From contig NC_068562.1 in NCBI RefSeq assembly GCF_022201045.2, positions 7,236,001-7,300,000 on the forward strand: a stretch of DNA of 64,000 nucleotides. Direction: 5' to 3'. A program made the translations under genes and the position numbers. Numbering within the stretch: the stretch's first letter is position 1; each line of letters opens with the position of its first letter. This DNA comes from Citrus sinensis. Its lineage: Eukaryota; Streptophyta; Magnoliopsida; Sapindales; Rutaceae. Below the pieces are notes generated by a model. It was not told where the DNA came from. It searched no databases and was given only the letters and a program-made list of their open reading frames with translations. Positions 33,645-46,830 of the stretch are shown one piece after another.

Positions 33645-34994
33645 CTGCACCAAAGACTCAAAGTTAGTATAAGCAAAGCCAATTGAGGGGGAAAGTAAAT
33701 TGGTCGGTTCCCATGACTTTATCTTATCTGTAGTTACACTTCTTATAATAAAACTCAAAATGAAAACTTCACAAGCCACACATCATTCAGCATGCATTTT
33801 GTTGCTGAAAAAGAAATTAAAAAAAAAATACTTTCAGATCTTTATACAACATTATTATGCAAAAATAGTGATTAAGTCCCTCCACCAATTGAGTGTAAAC
33901 CAAGAATTTGACTTCAATGAAGTCATGAGTCCCTATTTCCTATGCTTTTCCTATATTTCCTCAGGAACCAAACAGAGAATTGGCAGAATTGCATAAGAAA
34001 CAACAAAGAAGCAGAAGAACACAAACACGGAATTGTTCTGTCTCGTATAAGCAGACTCTTTTCCCAGAAAAGAAATCTTTTTCCTTTTTAATGCTTGAAA
34101 ATTAAATTCACAGTTGGGATTTTTGGGAAACAACAAAAGTATATTAAGGGTGACCAGAAACTAAGAAAATGTTTTTCTGTTGCAGAAAACAATGAGTTTC
34201 AACAGAAAAACAATGAGTTCTGAATCGATATATCAATGAAGGAGATCCGTGTCATCTCTCAAAGTGAAAAAGCATCAACGATTTTCCAAAAAAATAAAAA
34301 TAAATAAATTACATAAACAAACACGACCAATGCATTGAACTGACCAGAACCAAAATCTTAACGAAAACTAAGGATGAACAGCGCCCAAATACCCAAAACT
34401 GCAAAACTGATCGTGTGGATGATACAATTCTTTCAAGTGGAATTGAGGGAAGACTATTGGTAAAATCACTCCACCTATGCGTTAAGTACAGATTTTATTG
34501 TATAAAGATTCGCGCGCTCAGGAAGAAAAGAAGTGCATTTAGAATCACTTTAAGAGAACTCCCTGCAAATTCCAAATATGACACGGTTAGGTCAAATTCA
34601 AATAAAACTGGCTTGTCAGCGTTATCGTTTCAAGGCTTTTAGCCATCAATATCAGGTTATGTATATTAGGAAGGTACATCTAATGCATGGTAATAAGCAA
34701 TGGCAAACGACAAAAGGCCAAGAATTCAAAATCAAACCCAGCTGTCCCGATAATGAAATCAACACACAGACATAAATTCGTAGTCATGCAAAGGTCTCAT
34801 TAAAACAATACGAAAACTACTTTTGTGGTCCGGAAATTTGTGCTTTCCTGAAAATTTAATACCATCGCCGAAATAAACAGAATCTAAAACTAAAGTCTAT
34901 CGAATGAAATAGATGTAAATAAAAAATAATAATAAAAAAAAAACTTAAATGTAAACGAGCGGAAATTACGAGATAAATTTCAAAACATGCATAC
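33645..34994 (-). other. 5'UTR intron of ELF4-like copy 1
   Basis: GT-AG bounded region between a leader exon (from 34995 upward) and the coding exon. The same layout is found upstream of copy 2. Open frames inside it are unconvincing. Confidence 0.65.
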
Positions 34995-34997
34995 CTG

Positions 34998-35536
34998 CGA
35001 GTGAGAACACAGCTGGTTTTCCATTTGAATTTCTGCACAAACCCAAGTGGAACGGTTATTGATTTGTTTATCACTTTGTCAACACAATTCAATTAGTATT
35101 TTATTTTTTTGGTCAATAATTAACTTCTTTAATAAAGAATTCAGCGTTTAATTACATTACATGAATACGTACAAATCAGTGCAGATCTACAGTAAATTAA
35201 AAAAAATAAATTAAAGAAAACAGGCGAGCTCTGTGTGTGTGTGGGGGATGGAAGAAAGAAAATACGAGGAATGAATATGATGAAGCATAAAGGGAGAAAG
35301 ATACGAACAAGAAAAATTTATTGAAGGGTTTTTATCATTGACATCCCTTGATTTTATCGTATTATCACTTTAGATTTTCTTTTTTTTTTTAAATCATTTT
35401 TTCTGGTAATAAGTAATTAAGTAGTGATTTTTCTTAAAATATATATATATATATATAAGGGAATGGTTTTTTTAATTAATTTAATAATTTTTTACTTTAA
35501 AAAGTGATATTTTTTTTGCCTAATCCAATTAAATAT
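34998..35536. other. Promoter side of ELF4-like copy 1
   Basis: AT-rich, with a TA run at about 35438-35455 and a short GT run near 35233. No defined motif could be assigned. Confidence 0.4.
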
Positions 35537-35723
35537 GAGTAATGATATAGTCATAAATTCTTGTACAAATTGATGTGGCGTTAATTCATTAGTTTAATTA
35601 AATATTTATTGACCCATATAATTTATTTATATTATTTTATATTTTTATTCAACCAATGAATTAATACCACATCAATTTATATAAGATAAATTTATACAAA
35701 AATTTATAATTATATAATCACTC
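35537..35723. mobile_element. MITE, GAGTAATGATA family, copy A
   Basis: Flanked by a perfect 9-bp duplication ATTAAATAT at 35528-35536 and 35724-35732. The inverted ends begin GAGTAATGATATAG, and ACAAATTGATGTGG occurs inside. Same family as 52258-52459 and 55449-55650. Confidence 0.85.
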
Positions 35724-35732
35724 ATTAAATAT

Positions 35733-37990
35733 TATAATATTAACGGTGAATTAATATAGTAGAGAAGTATTTATCTATTAAATAAAGCATACCATACAAG
35801 TGAAATGAAAATACCATAAGCCTTAGGGGAGGTGAGTGATAAATTTCGGTTTCTTCTAGAAAGAATAAAAAGACAATGCAAGAAAAATTACCCAAGCAGG
35901 GAGATACGATGATTATTTCAATGTTAACAAAATAAGGGAGGACAAAATTTTTGGCAGTTCAAAGTTTTGTATATGGTTTTTTATTTTTATTTTTCTTTAT
36001 GTTTTAAAGATTATTTCAGAGTTAAAAAAAAAAAGTAATTAATACGAATCTAAAAGTTGTCGTTTTATAATTTTTTTTAAAAGAAAGTGTGCAGCGCGTT
36101 TTTTCATGTTTTATTAGTAGCTTTTTCCGCGAGAATGTCAACCGAACACGTTTTTCCCATCAATATTTCCCCTAAAAAAGAAACGGCCCTCCATTTTCCT
36201 GGAAAAAAACCCAACACAATTTTCCAGCCGTCCAAAGGGTTAGCGAGACTTGAAACGCACGGTTTCCACTCTCCCCCAATTTAATTCAATCATGACCTGA
36301 ACATCATCCTTTATTAATGGAGTTTGAATCTTAAAGACTTTTGATAGATTATGCAAAATGGAAAGAAAACGAAGTGACGGACGAATCAAAATACTGAAAA
36401 TTGATGAGGTATATAAATTTGAATGCATATTATGGGCATAATAATAAGGGTCAAACAAAGAACCAAATCACCTTTAGTTTATGGTAGTCATGGTACGTCA
36501 AGATCGAAAGCAACATGATATAAGCATCTTTAATTAACAAATAAAATAAGACTAAAGTCGTCGTGGAGGTCTCTTGTTGGGTTATTGCTAAGCAAATCCG
36601 CATGCAGAAGGTGCTGTGGCCTGCTTATTAATTAAATATTATTAATTAAATAAAAGGCGGATTTATCTCTCTGTTCAACATGTTCTCGATCTCTCATTTG
36701 TCCTTGACTTCATAATCGCTTTAAACAAAGTAGATGATGAAAAGCTTATTTCATTTATTCCGCATTAATACGCACCGTTTGATCGGTCCAAGAAATAAAA
36801 GGTGATAAAAAAGATGCCGATTGGGTTACATCAATAATTGGACTATGCATGGCTCAAAAAAGAAAAATAAAAAATAAAAATAATTGTGGAGCTATGCATG
36901 CTATTTGCTATGCATATATATAAGACACCCCTATGTTCAAAATATAAGCCAAAAACCAGCTACTCGCGCTGCAATCAATCACATGGGTCTTGCCACTAAT
37001 GCCATAGTCTAATGGTAGGTTGGTGTCTGATTCGAGTCTTTATATATGGATTGGAAACTCGTAATTAATTTTTCTCCCATAAAATATGAGTAACATAATA
37101 TATTTTTAAAAAATATTAATGAAAGTAAATATCTCTCTAAATGTAGAGTAAGTAAGTTTTCCAACTGGTCTTGGTAGAGCTTTTAACTGTTCTACAATTA
37201 TGTAGATTCAGATTCCAAATGAACCTTAAATTGCAATATCCATGGGGTTTAAAAAATAGGAAAGAAAATCAAATGGGTCCTTCCTCCTATTAAATCTAAA
37301 ACTCTAATGAATGGCTCAAAGAAAGACGAGACAATGAGAAGGAAATGAACCTAACTCACCGGGTCCACCGAAAAAAGCACTTGTTCAATCAACTTTGTTG
37401 GTTTGTGCATTTATGAGTTTTATGAAAAGATAGCGATCGATAAATTGCTATCTCATGGTTAAAAGAATAGTATATGCAACGCCAAAGGGAATCTCTTTTG
37501 AAAAAAACATTGGAAAGGAATAAAGTGGGTTGTTCAAAAGTTGCAATCAAAAGCAAGATCATGGGATGTGGGATATGATATCATAAGAAAAATGGAGATA
37601 AGGCGATCAAAAAGATGATTGATGATGATGAGCATATTAGACTTCTTAGTTTCTATTGATGACAGTTCAGCAATCAAGGGTTAATTAACTCTTTTGGGCA
37701 ATAATTAAAGACGAGATGAAGTACACATGACATAACTTAACAAAGTCATCAACACACAAAAGCCAAGTACATTAGAGAAAGGAACAGAGGGCACCAACCA
37801 AGCTCTAACACTACTAGAACAAGAGAGAATTACAATAGTGAATCTTTGCCAAAAGGCTATCTCAATCATTCTACATAAAATTGATTGATTCATTAGGCTT
37901 AATGCAATGTCATCCAATCAACATTCCTTGTACATCAAGAAATTAAGAACACAGGACTAATAGAAAAGCTCAGTTTTGATAAAATATAAA
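35733..37990. other. 3' flank of second ELF4-like gene with tRNA-like traces
   Basis: Right-hand copy of the segmental duplication from about 36480. At 37000-37080 the string TAGTCTAATGGTAGG followed by GATTCGAGTC looks like A and B boxes, and at 37160-37225 TTGGTAGAGC followed by GATTCAGATTCC is similar. These may be remnants of tRNA-derived SINEs. No coding frame was found. Confidence 0.35.
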
Positions 37991-38320
37991 CTACCCAGAT
38001 CTAATTCTCTTTTGACTAGCTTTTCCAGCCGATTCGTCTTCTAATGAACCCTCCACTGATCTCGAGAAAGAGGTAGAGAGATCGGCGTAGAGATTGACAA
38101 CTCTTCTGATATTGTTGTTGAGCTCTTTGATCAAACCAACATTTCGTGTCAAGTTGTCGGGGATCTTTGATTCGTGGTTTTGGTTAATCTCATTGATTAG
38201 CAGCCTGTTTTGGTCTAAAATATCTTGAACCTGCCCAAAACTCCTTTGAAATGTTTGCATCACTCTACCATTCACTTGTGTGCCATTGTTGCCTATGCCT
38301 GAAAATATATCCCCTTCCAT
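37991..38320 (-). CDS. ELF4-L: ELF4-like protein, copy 2
   Basis: Single coding exon, 109 aa. The central domain is almost identical to copy 1 (QRSFGQVQDILDQNRLL, NHESKIPDNLTRNVGLIKEL, RRVVNLYADLS). The N-terminal linker and the acidic region near the C-terminus differ and are shorter by about five residues. Both end in KRIRSG. A 5'UTR intron runs from 39153 to 38349, in the same place as in copy 1. The frame is intact, so both copies may work; differences in the flanks could give different expression. Confidence 0.95.
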   Translation of the reverse strand: MEGDIFSGIGNNGTQVNGRVMQTFQRSFGQVQDILDQNRLLINEINQNHESKIPDNLTRNVGLIKELNNNIRRVVNLYADLSTSFSRSVEGSLEDESAGKASQKRIRSG

Positions 38321-38348
38321 TTCAATTATCACAATATTCTCCTGTTTC

Positions 38349-38528
38349 CTGCATCAATCACCCCCAGTCAGTACGCCTATTTTGGTGGGTGCCTATAATT
38401 TTATCTCATCTCTAAACATACTCATTACAATAAAGAAACTCAAATGCATACTTCAAAGCCCACAAATCATTGAGCTAGCATAATTGGTTGCTGAAAGAAA
38501 AAAACACTTTTACACCTTAATCAAGCAT

Positions 38529-38566
<38 letters not shown>

Positions 38567-39153
38567 CACAATAGCGATTAAGACCCTCCAACAAATTGAG
38601 CCTAATTCATGAGTCCTACTTTCCTATAATTTTCTCATGAACCAAACAGAGAGAATTACCAGAAGTGCAAAGGAGACAGCGAATGAAGCAGAAAAACACA
38701 AATATGGTAGTGTTCTGTGTCATAAAAGCAGACACCTTTCCCATAAAAAAGAGAGCTTTTTATTCTTTTGTGTTCTTCAAAAACAAAAAAAATCCCAAAG
38801 GCCCTGTTGAGTTTCTGGGAAACAGTGGAGTGTGTATTACAGGTGACCATTAAAATAAGTGAAATCACTGAAAACACTTTTTGTGTTGCAGAAATAACGA
38901 GTACTAAATTGATACATCAATGGCATGACAGAGATCTATGTACTATGCTAATGTTATAATATATCTCAAAGTGGAAAAACAAAAGCCAGCCTTTTTTTTT
39001 CAAAAGCATCAGAGATTACCAGAGAACAACTATAAAAGAACAAACCAAAAACGCCAAAACCAAAAGAAAAATTGACGGTGCCTGTACAATTAAACAATCA
39101 CAATTATTTATTGAACTTAGGCTGAGTTTATTGGCCTTTTCTTGACCACTCAC
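38349..39153 (-). other. 5'UTR intron of ELF4-like copy 2, with TA repeat
   Basis: GT-AG bounded (donor TTAAG/GTGAG, acceptor ATGCAG/GAAAC). Contains a (TA)n run at about 38530-38566. Parts such as ACCAAACAGAGAGAATT match the intron of copy 1. Confidence 0.65.
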
Positions 39154-39271
39154 CTTAAAATGGCAGCAACTACGTGAGGCGCGGATGAAGAAGAGCAAAA
39201 AGATGAAGGATTTTCTCAAGAAAATATGGGAAGAAAATTTAACAAAGTTTGAATTATGAACAGAGATGAAG

Positions 39272-39277
<6 letters not shown>

Positions 39278-39306
<29 letters not shown>
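39278..39306 (-). promoter_or_regulatory. GA/CT microsatellite upstream of ELF4-like copy 2
   Basis: A (GA)n run of about 28 bp, CT on the transcribed minus strand, about 130 bp upstream of the leader intron donor. Such runs are common in plant leaders. Further GAGAGA runs follow near 39405. Confidence 0.5.
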
Positions 39307-39310
<4 letters not shown>

Positions 39311-39419
39311 TTGAAGATTAATTTGTGGAGAGAAACAAAACAAGATTGGTTGTTTTTAATTCTTGAAACTTTGTTTGGTGGGAGAAAGAAACAAGAGAAG
39401 AGATTGAGGGAGAGAGAGC

Positions 39420-41580
39420 AAAGACTATAATGGAGGAAACAAACTTATTCATGTTCTTTTGGTCTGTCTGTCAAGTTTTAGTTGGTAAAATGAAGGAATA
39501 TTGTGATAGAAAGTTGTTATTATTATTATTATTATTTTAAGACTAGATTTCAGTCCTTTTCAGATTTTTTTATATCTTATTTTTCACTAAACTGGACAAT
39601 AACCACTAAGTATTAATATTAATTGAGGTAGATCATTGTAGATTTTTCATGTAATATAACTTTATATAACATGTCATGTTACTTGGGATATATATTGAGA
39701 TCATTAATAACCTTATTTAGGAAAATAATGGTAAGTTCTAACAGTGATACAATGTCGACAAAAATAATTTTAAAGTGTTATATTAAAAATAGTATTAATT
39801 TTTTTACTTAACACTATAATAAGATATGATTTTGTTATTGTTTTGTCATCATTGTATATATAAACATTTTTCAGTTTCAATATCAGTACTCCTTTATATA
39901 ATATATATGTCACATTATTTATGATATAAATTGTGTAGTTCAATTTTATAAGAATATCATGAGGCACAAAATATTCTTTGCATTGTTGTAATATTGAAAA
40001 CGAAAGAGTTTTATTCAAATTTATCAACAAAAGAAAACAGTAAATTTCCTGTACGCTTAGATGAGTCGAAGAATTTTATATATCTTACTCACTCTTTCCA
40101 ATCTCTAGTCTATGCTCCGGATTTTAGTAGCATTCGGGGAGTCTATCAATTTCTTGTCTTGTATAGTATGGAAGTTGGTGTTTGGGGAATAAATCTTGAT
40201 AAAATATTTTGATCATGCCCGACACAAATAGTAAATCACATGAAATGAAAATGTAGATGGAATGATTATTGGGTAAAATGATAAGAATTATTTTGTGATT
40301 AGTTGAGGTAGAGCGAGATGTGACACTTAATTATATATTACTTGCTTTAGAAGCATATTAATGAATTAATTTACTCGAGTAAAAATTTTTTTAAAAAAAG
40401 AAGAAAATATTTGACTATTAGATGAGATGCCAAAATAACCATTAAACTTAGATTTGTAATCACGATTGCTAATTTTTCTCAAATTTATATGTTTAGTTTT
40501 TACTAAATGTGGACTTGTAAAATAAAAATAATCTTGAGCATTTCGTACAAAATTGTGTAAAAAAGTTGCTTAGTTCTTGAAAAATTTCGAGTAAATTAAA
40601 CTAAAAAGAAAAATAATTTCTAGTCTTAAGGGCAACAGTAGAGCGACAGAAACAATACTCCTTCTGTCGTTTTTGTCTTTCATGGTTTTTAGAAAGGATA
40701 AAAAATAAAAAAATCAAGTGACTACAAAAAGGGGCAGCAAATGGTGCCTCTTTTGATCGCCCTCTTACTATTGTTATAGAATTTTAGTCAAATATTACTG
40801 CTCAATGAGAAAAGGGGTGCCTTATTGGCTTGACTTGTAAAGATTTAAGAGAGAGTTTTTCACGACAAAGCAGTGCTGCCGCTCCGCAGGTTCCGAATAC
40901 CCGAATCTGCTAAATGGGTCGTCTCGAAAGCCAACCTGTATTTTTAAGCAAAACGGTGAGGGGAGTATTAATTAAGTTCACTAGTTAAGTTAAGCTGATC
41001 CCTCGTATGTATAATGAAAAAATTCATAATATATTTATTATTTTTATTAAAATTATTATTTAAAAATTAAATTTATTACAAATTATTAATTTTTATTTTT
41101 TAATTAGTTTTTTTTTTTGGTACAACAACTGTACCTGACAATTACAATACGACAATGCCAGTTAAGTTTAATTTACAGTGGCGTCCCCATGTTTACAACT
41201 TACATGGCAAAGAAGTTTTTCACCTTGCCTTTACGCCCAAAAAATGATTAGGTTTAAAAGGGTAATTTTAGAAATGCACTTAGTTAAAGCCGAAAAATGG
41301 GCCGCTTTGATGCATAAAGAACAACACGATTGTAACCCACCAATTTCAAGTTCTAATGGAATTGAGGCGATGTGGTTTAAAGCTATTAACGGTAAAATAA
41401 ACAATAAATGAATGTTTAGCGTTCAAAATTTTTAAGTTGTATAAAAACGAATTATTAAGGATAATGTAGATTTTTCATGAAATAGTTAGATACTTAAATT
41501 AATTTAACTTTTCAAGTATAACTTTGCACGCACTTGATGAACAATAAATTTTTTTATCAATAAATCTTAATTAGGCCTAG
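39420..41580. other. AT-rich spacer, one weak MITE
   Basis: (ATT)n run at about 39515-39537. At about 40629-40778 weak inverted arms (GGCAACAGTAGAGCGACAG on the left, GATCGCCCTCTTACTATTG on the right) suggest an old MITE of about 150 bp. Nothing else was recognised. Open frames at 39994 and 41178 have no family likeness. Confidence 0.35.
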
Positions 41581-41770
41581 ACATTGGATAGGATTTGAAT
41601 AGATCCGATTAGAGATGGCAATGGATTGAATCTGATCTAAGATTCAGGTGATTCAAATCCAATCGGATCGGATTGGGTCGGTTTAAAATGAATTTGGATC
41701 GGATTTGGATATTGATGTGCGGATCTAAGACGGATCTGAGTAGGTCTGGATCTATCATAATATTTAAATT
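41581..41770. mobile_element. Truncated hAT-like ends, CGGAT-rich family
   Basis: TTAGAGATGGCAATGG followed by GATC/GGAT-rich DNA, the same style as 23473-24059. A second similar start lies just before it (TAGGCCTAGACATTGGAT). No matching right end was found, so both are fragments. Confidence 0.45.
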
Positions 41771-41899
41771 CATATCCATATCCACCCACTTATTAAATAT
41801 GTCATATAAGATATATGTGGATACTTCTATTACTACAGATATTTGTTTCTTTACTGTGCATACTTTCTAAAATAACCATATATTCAATTTTTTCACTTT

Positions 41900-44660
41900 T
41901 ACTATATATTAAATATGGATCAATATGGAACAATATTCCTTAGTAAACGCACCACAGTAAATTGCTCAAACCAAGACATTTATTGTCTCCTATGAAATCA
42001 CTACACAAGTAAGTGGTACATGTTCAGCTTTGCGAACAACTCACGATCTCCTTTAATATCCTTGCAAAGCATATGTGTATGTTACCCTACATGCACATGA
42101 AGAATCTCTTTAAAAATAAATTTATTTTTCCGACAATTATTTACTCTAAACAAACACATAACCTGACCATTCGCAACCATTTACGACTTTATCATGGGAA
42201 AATTCGTCTCAATCTAACTCCAACCACTACTACGACGCTTGCACGAAGTTTTTTGCAACTATTACTTCCTTATGACGGTTTGTTATTGCTCATTTCTTTT
42301 AACGCATAAGCTGGTATTTCTAAAAAAATAAATACCTCCTAAGTTGTAGAACTACTTTCAACCTATTACATATGTAATCGACAATACATAAGGAAATAAA
42401 TATGCCGCAAATATTTCTATCCCACGAATATACAATCCACAGCATACTTAAGTATACATTTTCTACATCATTTTTGATTTGCCAACTACCAATCCCTTGT
42501 GTGAAACCTTACTTCATCCTCTAACTTAAGCTAGGCTGCTTGTGTAATTTATAACCTCTCCACGACATCTTTCACTGTGAATATCTTTCTATTCTTCAAA
42601 ACAAAGATTATAAGCACCATATCCACCATCCTCGGCGCCTATAATATTTATAGGCTCATCGTTTGTCGGAGACACCTTCGGCCTCTACCTTCAATTGGTC
42701 TAATTTGTGCTATCTTTTTCCATATTCCATTGACTCTAAACTCATCCACAATACATATCTCAAACGAACCAACAGTGTCATCATCTTCCATTGTATTTGT
42801 AACAATAACACAACATAATTTGTTAATAACATAAAAATTATTTAAAAATTAGATCACAAGAAACACTTAATGTGTTAATCTGCCATGGGTGCCTGTCGCA
42901 CCAAACACATATGCGACACGCACTTTTCTCACAAAACACACCTTATGTGCTTTGTGCGATAATTGCTCCACTGTCGGCCCACTGTTTGCTGTGAATACAC
43001 CTTTCGCTGATAACCATCCATTACACCATACTATTTCCACTATTCAACCGATAATACCAGTTGCCAACATTCTTACATTTTGATTCAAGTAAAATAATAC
43101 CAAAATTAAGCCTACACAATATACTGTATTCTTTGAGGCATTTTAGCAAACATTTGTATTGCCATTTTTAACGAACCACACTTTCATTAACATTTGGTCA
43201 ATTTTCAATCCAATTTCATTCCTAATGTTAACGAGTCTAATCGCTCAACAAGATATATCCTATAATCTTCTACAATTACTACTAAACCCATAAATCCATT
43301 ATCCATTTACGAATTTTGACAGAAACTTACCGAACAAACTCAAATTAAAGAGGTCGCTGTTGCAGGAAGTAGCCATTGTTGTCGCCACTTCGATTCCAAA
43401 CTATTGTTGCCGTTCTTTTTTTTTTTTTTTTTTTTTTTGCTTATTCGAAAATACTGGATTTTAAGATTTTTGCCGGAGGCAGCCATTTAATCACAAATTT
43501 TTAATGTGTTATTATTTTTTATTTCCCTATGCTCTTTTACCAATCCAGTGACCGGCCAATTACTTGTTTCTCTGGTTACCCCTACATCTCTACATGTTTC
43601 ATTTCCAGCCGTCAGATTATATCGAACGCTGACTTGGGAAAATGACAAATGAGTGGGGTACGAAACCACTGATGCAAAGTAATTTTGGCCTTAATCAAAT
43701 TATTTTTTTGCTCTTATGTGTCCCTATTTTAATTTTTTTTTTTAAATTGACTCATTAACTTATTTTCCAATTCGACATCCTCCATCTAGAATCCCTAAAG
43801 CCTACAAGAATTCAACGATGTTTAACTTTTCCAAATCTCTAATACTGAAGACTACAAAATACAAATCCTCTTCCCATTAAGTTCCAACATGCATTCTTAA
43901 TTTTTAATCTTTTATTCATAATTATCATTAAAAGATGATTATTTCTATTAAGCTATATCAAACAATAATTTAATTGGTAATTGTTTTATTTATACAGTAA
44001 AAACTAAAAGTATCATTATTCGTCATTATCAATTTGTTTTGTCTGATAGGCTAGTTATACACAGAGAGAAAGACAATTTTAGTAGTATTGACTATGGACG
44101 ATGAAATTATCTTTCAAATTTTTCATGACAAGTGTAATAATATATCAAATTAACTTCAAGTTTGTCTTTTTGTTTATATTAAAGTTGTAAAAAATTAAAT
44201 TAAGGGTATTATTATAACTAATGTGATTATTTTTATCAAGTTAGTTTAATTATCTCATTGTTAGATACTGATATTGTTATCAAGAATAATCCCCTCTAGT
44301 TAGTAGGCTTTAGTCTCAATTTCCTTCTTTAATTTAAGTGAAGACAATCCTCTCTCTTTTGAAATGTGAGTAGAGTGGACGTCCCTCGAATATTAGAGAG
44401 GGTTAAAATTTGGGTTGTGCTATATAAGATTTGTAAATTAGTTCCAGTAATTGTGTGATTGTAAATATTAATATACTAATATCATTAACTATGAGTTGTA
44501 ATCTGAACATTAGTCTCATGTAATTCAAAAAAAATAAAAATAGCCCCCTCCAAATAATTTGTCTGGGCCCAACACTGATGATATACATATTCATATGTCA
44601 AATAGTGAATGGATAAAAAGAATTGTTTCAGGAGCACCAAAAATCTTTTCATAATGAGTC
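41900..44660. other. Unassigned spacer
   Basis: Higher coding-like texture at 42000-43100, and on the minus strand at 42700-42830 a short readable stretch, but stops break every frame and no family is recognised. It may be an old transposon interior. A poly-T run of about 24 bases lies at 43415-43438. The rest is AT-rich. Confidence 0.3.
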
Positions 44661-44670
44661 TTGTTACCCA

Positions 44671-45897
44671 TGTTAGCCTATATAGCTATAAATATTGATT
44701 TTGATGATAACAAACCACATGTATTTATTAAGTAAAGATTTATGAATTGTGCTTTTATAATAAGAAAATGATGTTATGGAATTAAAGCATTTTGGACTAA
44801 AATGAAAGTAATTTTAAAATCTTTGATAGTATTTTAAATTTCAGATTTGGACCTATTTGAAACTATTTAAATATTTTTGGATTATTCTATAATTTCACAA
44901 AGTTTGGGCGAAATCATAATTTTAAAAAGTTTTGAGATTGATAAAGTATTATTCTAAAATTATGAAATTAGACCTTTTTGCAAACTTTCATAACGTTTTG
45001 GGCCACACTATAATTTTATAAAATTTTGAGGTTAAATTATAAATTTGGAAAAATATTCACTGTAGCATTTACTGTAGCAAACGGAAATCTGGATTCTGAC
45101 AAACGGAAGTCCGGATTTTAGGCAGAATCTATCCGAATTGAAAGCGGAAATCCGGATCCTGACAAACGGAAATCCAGTTGTTGGGCAGTAAGCTACTGAG
45201 CATAAGCGGAATTCCGGATGTGACAAAGCGGCAATCCAGATGTTCAGAAATTTAAAATTGTGGCTGTAACGGTAACATTAAGCGGAATTCCGGATGTCCA
45301 TAACCGGTAATCCGGTTACGACCAAAATGTGCATAACGGCTAGTTTTTGAGCTCAAACTATATAAACTCAAAACCAATTCATTTTTGGTAATCCAAGCAA
45401 GCAAGAATAAGTGCACACAACATATATTGAGCTTCAACTTTGTGAATCATCATTCATTAAATCATCTTTGTTCTTCAATTTGTATATCCACTCTTAAAGA
45501 GAGATTGATTGTTGTATTTTTCATTTCACATCAAATTGTGAGTGTACAAGTGTGAGAAACACTTGGGGTGAAGAGATTGAAGATATAATCTCTTGTTGTA
45601 AAGGTTCATTGACACCTTAAAGTCAATTGTAATCGTTTGAAGCCTTGGAAAGACTTGGATAGTGAAATCCTCAAGCCTGGTGTGCTTGGAGGCGTGGACG
45701 TAGGCGGGGATTGCCGAACCACGTAAAAATCCTTGAGTTTACTTTCTCTTCCCTTGCTCTTTAATTCTTGTACTTTGATTGAACTTATTACTTTCAATTT
45801 TTATTAAGACATTAGAGTGCTTGTTGTGTGGATTTGCTAGGATAATTTTTAAAATTTCAATTCACCCCCCCCTCTTGGGTTGCACACTTATATTTCA
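44671..45897. mobile_element. Solo LTR, copia/Sirevirus-like, 5-bp TSD
   Basis: Starts TGTTAGCC, ends ATATTTCA (TG...CA), and is flanked by ACCCA at 44666-44670 and 45898-45902. 1227 bp without any gag-pol interior. Near the start is ATTGATTTTGATGATAACAA; at 45075-45320 there are about eight short palindrome-like units such as GCGGAATTCCGGATG, and near the end CACCCCCCCCTCTTGGG. Long LTRs with repeated CGGA..TCCG palindromes recall Sireviruses. Intra-element recombination presumably removed the interior. Confidence 0.85.
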
Positions 45898-46195
45898 ACC
45901 CAAACTTAAAAAATGACTTGCTAAGTAACATTTCATCCTTGCACCATTCCCAAAAAAAAAGAAAGAAAGAAAACAATCCACATTTGACCATTCTTGTTTT
46001 CCTATTTTATTATTATTTATATTTGAAAAAAGTCAGCGTTGAAAAGTATATGCTTTGCACTAAAATATTAGAGTAATATTATGGATATTCATTTTAGATA
46101 TTTATTGAATTGGAATACTCACTGACGTATAATTTGATGTGTCAACTAGCTTTAAAATAATGTTTCAATTTGTAAAAATTATAGAGGTGAATAAA

Positions 46196-46637
46196 GAGCA
46201 ATGCTACTTTATTAAAAGTTGGTTCACAAAATTTTGATTCAAGCTTTACAATGTTTCATTTTGTAAAAGAGTAATGCTACTTTATTAAAAATTAGTTCGC
46301 AAAATTTTGATTCAATTATAAGAAAATATTGAATTATTATTATTTTTTCCAATTCGCCCATCCTACCCCACACGCAAACACGAAATTAAATAACTTTCCC
46401 CTCCAACATTGGTATGAGGCCATAAGGGGCAATTGATCCCTTGACGACTTGACCTCAACTAGACTATCATAGTTTTCAAACCCGAACTGTATTTTAGTTT
46501 ATTTACAATAATGAAGGGTAATAAAACGAATTTATCTTTCACGTTTTTCATGCAAGTGTGAAAAGTGAAAAATACATATGATGTTAGTTAACAACTCAAC
46601 TTGTATTTTACACACTTTATCAAAGTAGCATTACTTG
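46196..46637. repeat. Probable MITE with an internal 70-bp direct duplication
   Basis: AATGCTACTTTATTAAAA is present twice in direct order (46199 and 46270) and once inverted at the right (CTTTATCAAAGTAGCATTAC near 46617-46635). AAAATTTTGATTCAA follows both left copies. No target duplication is clear. Confidence 0.45.
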
Positions 46638-46830
46638 AGAATTAACATACCAAAAAGGAAAAGAAATAATTACGCCATGATTTTGGGAATAAATTCCAAT
46701 CGTCCCACAACTTTTTAGATAAAGAGAATTCATCAACTTTGATTGTTCCAGAAGAAATGAAATGATGCAAAAATGAAGTTATAAATGTTTTACTCAACAG
46801 GCTTAATAAGTTCTGTTTTAGCTAGCCTAT

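Noticed and set aside
37000-37230. tRNA genes
   Set aside because: Only A- and B-box-like strings are present; no cloverleaf with an acceptor stem can be drawn. At most SINE remnants.
42013-43083. Cluster of medium open frames
   Set aside because: No recognisable domain on either strand and no splice-consistent model.
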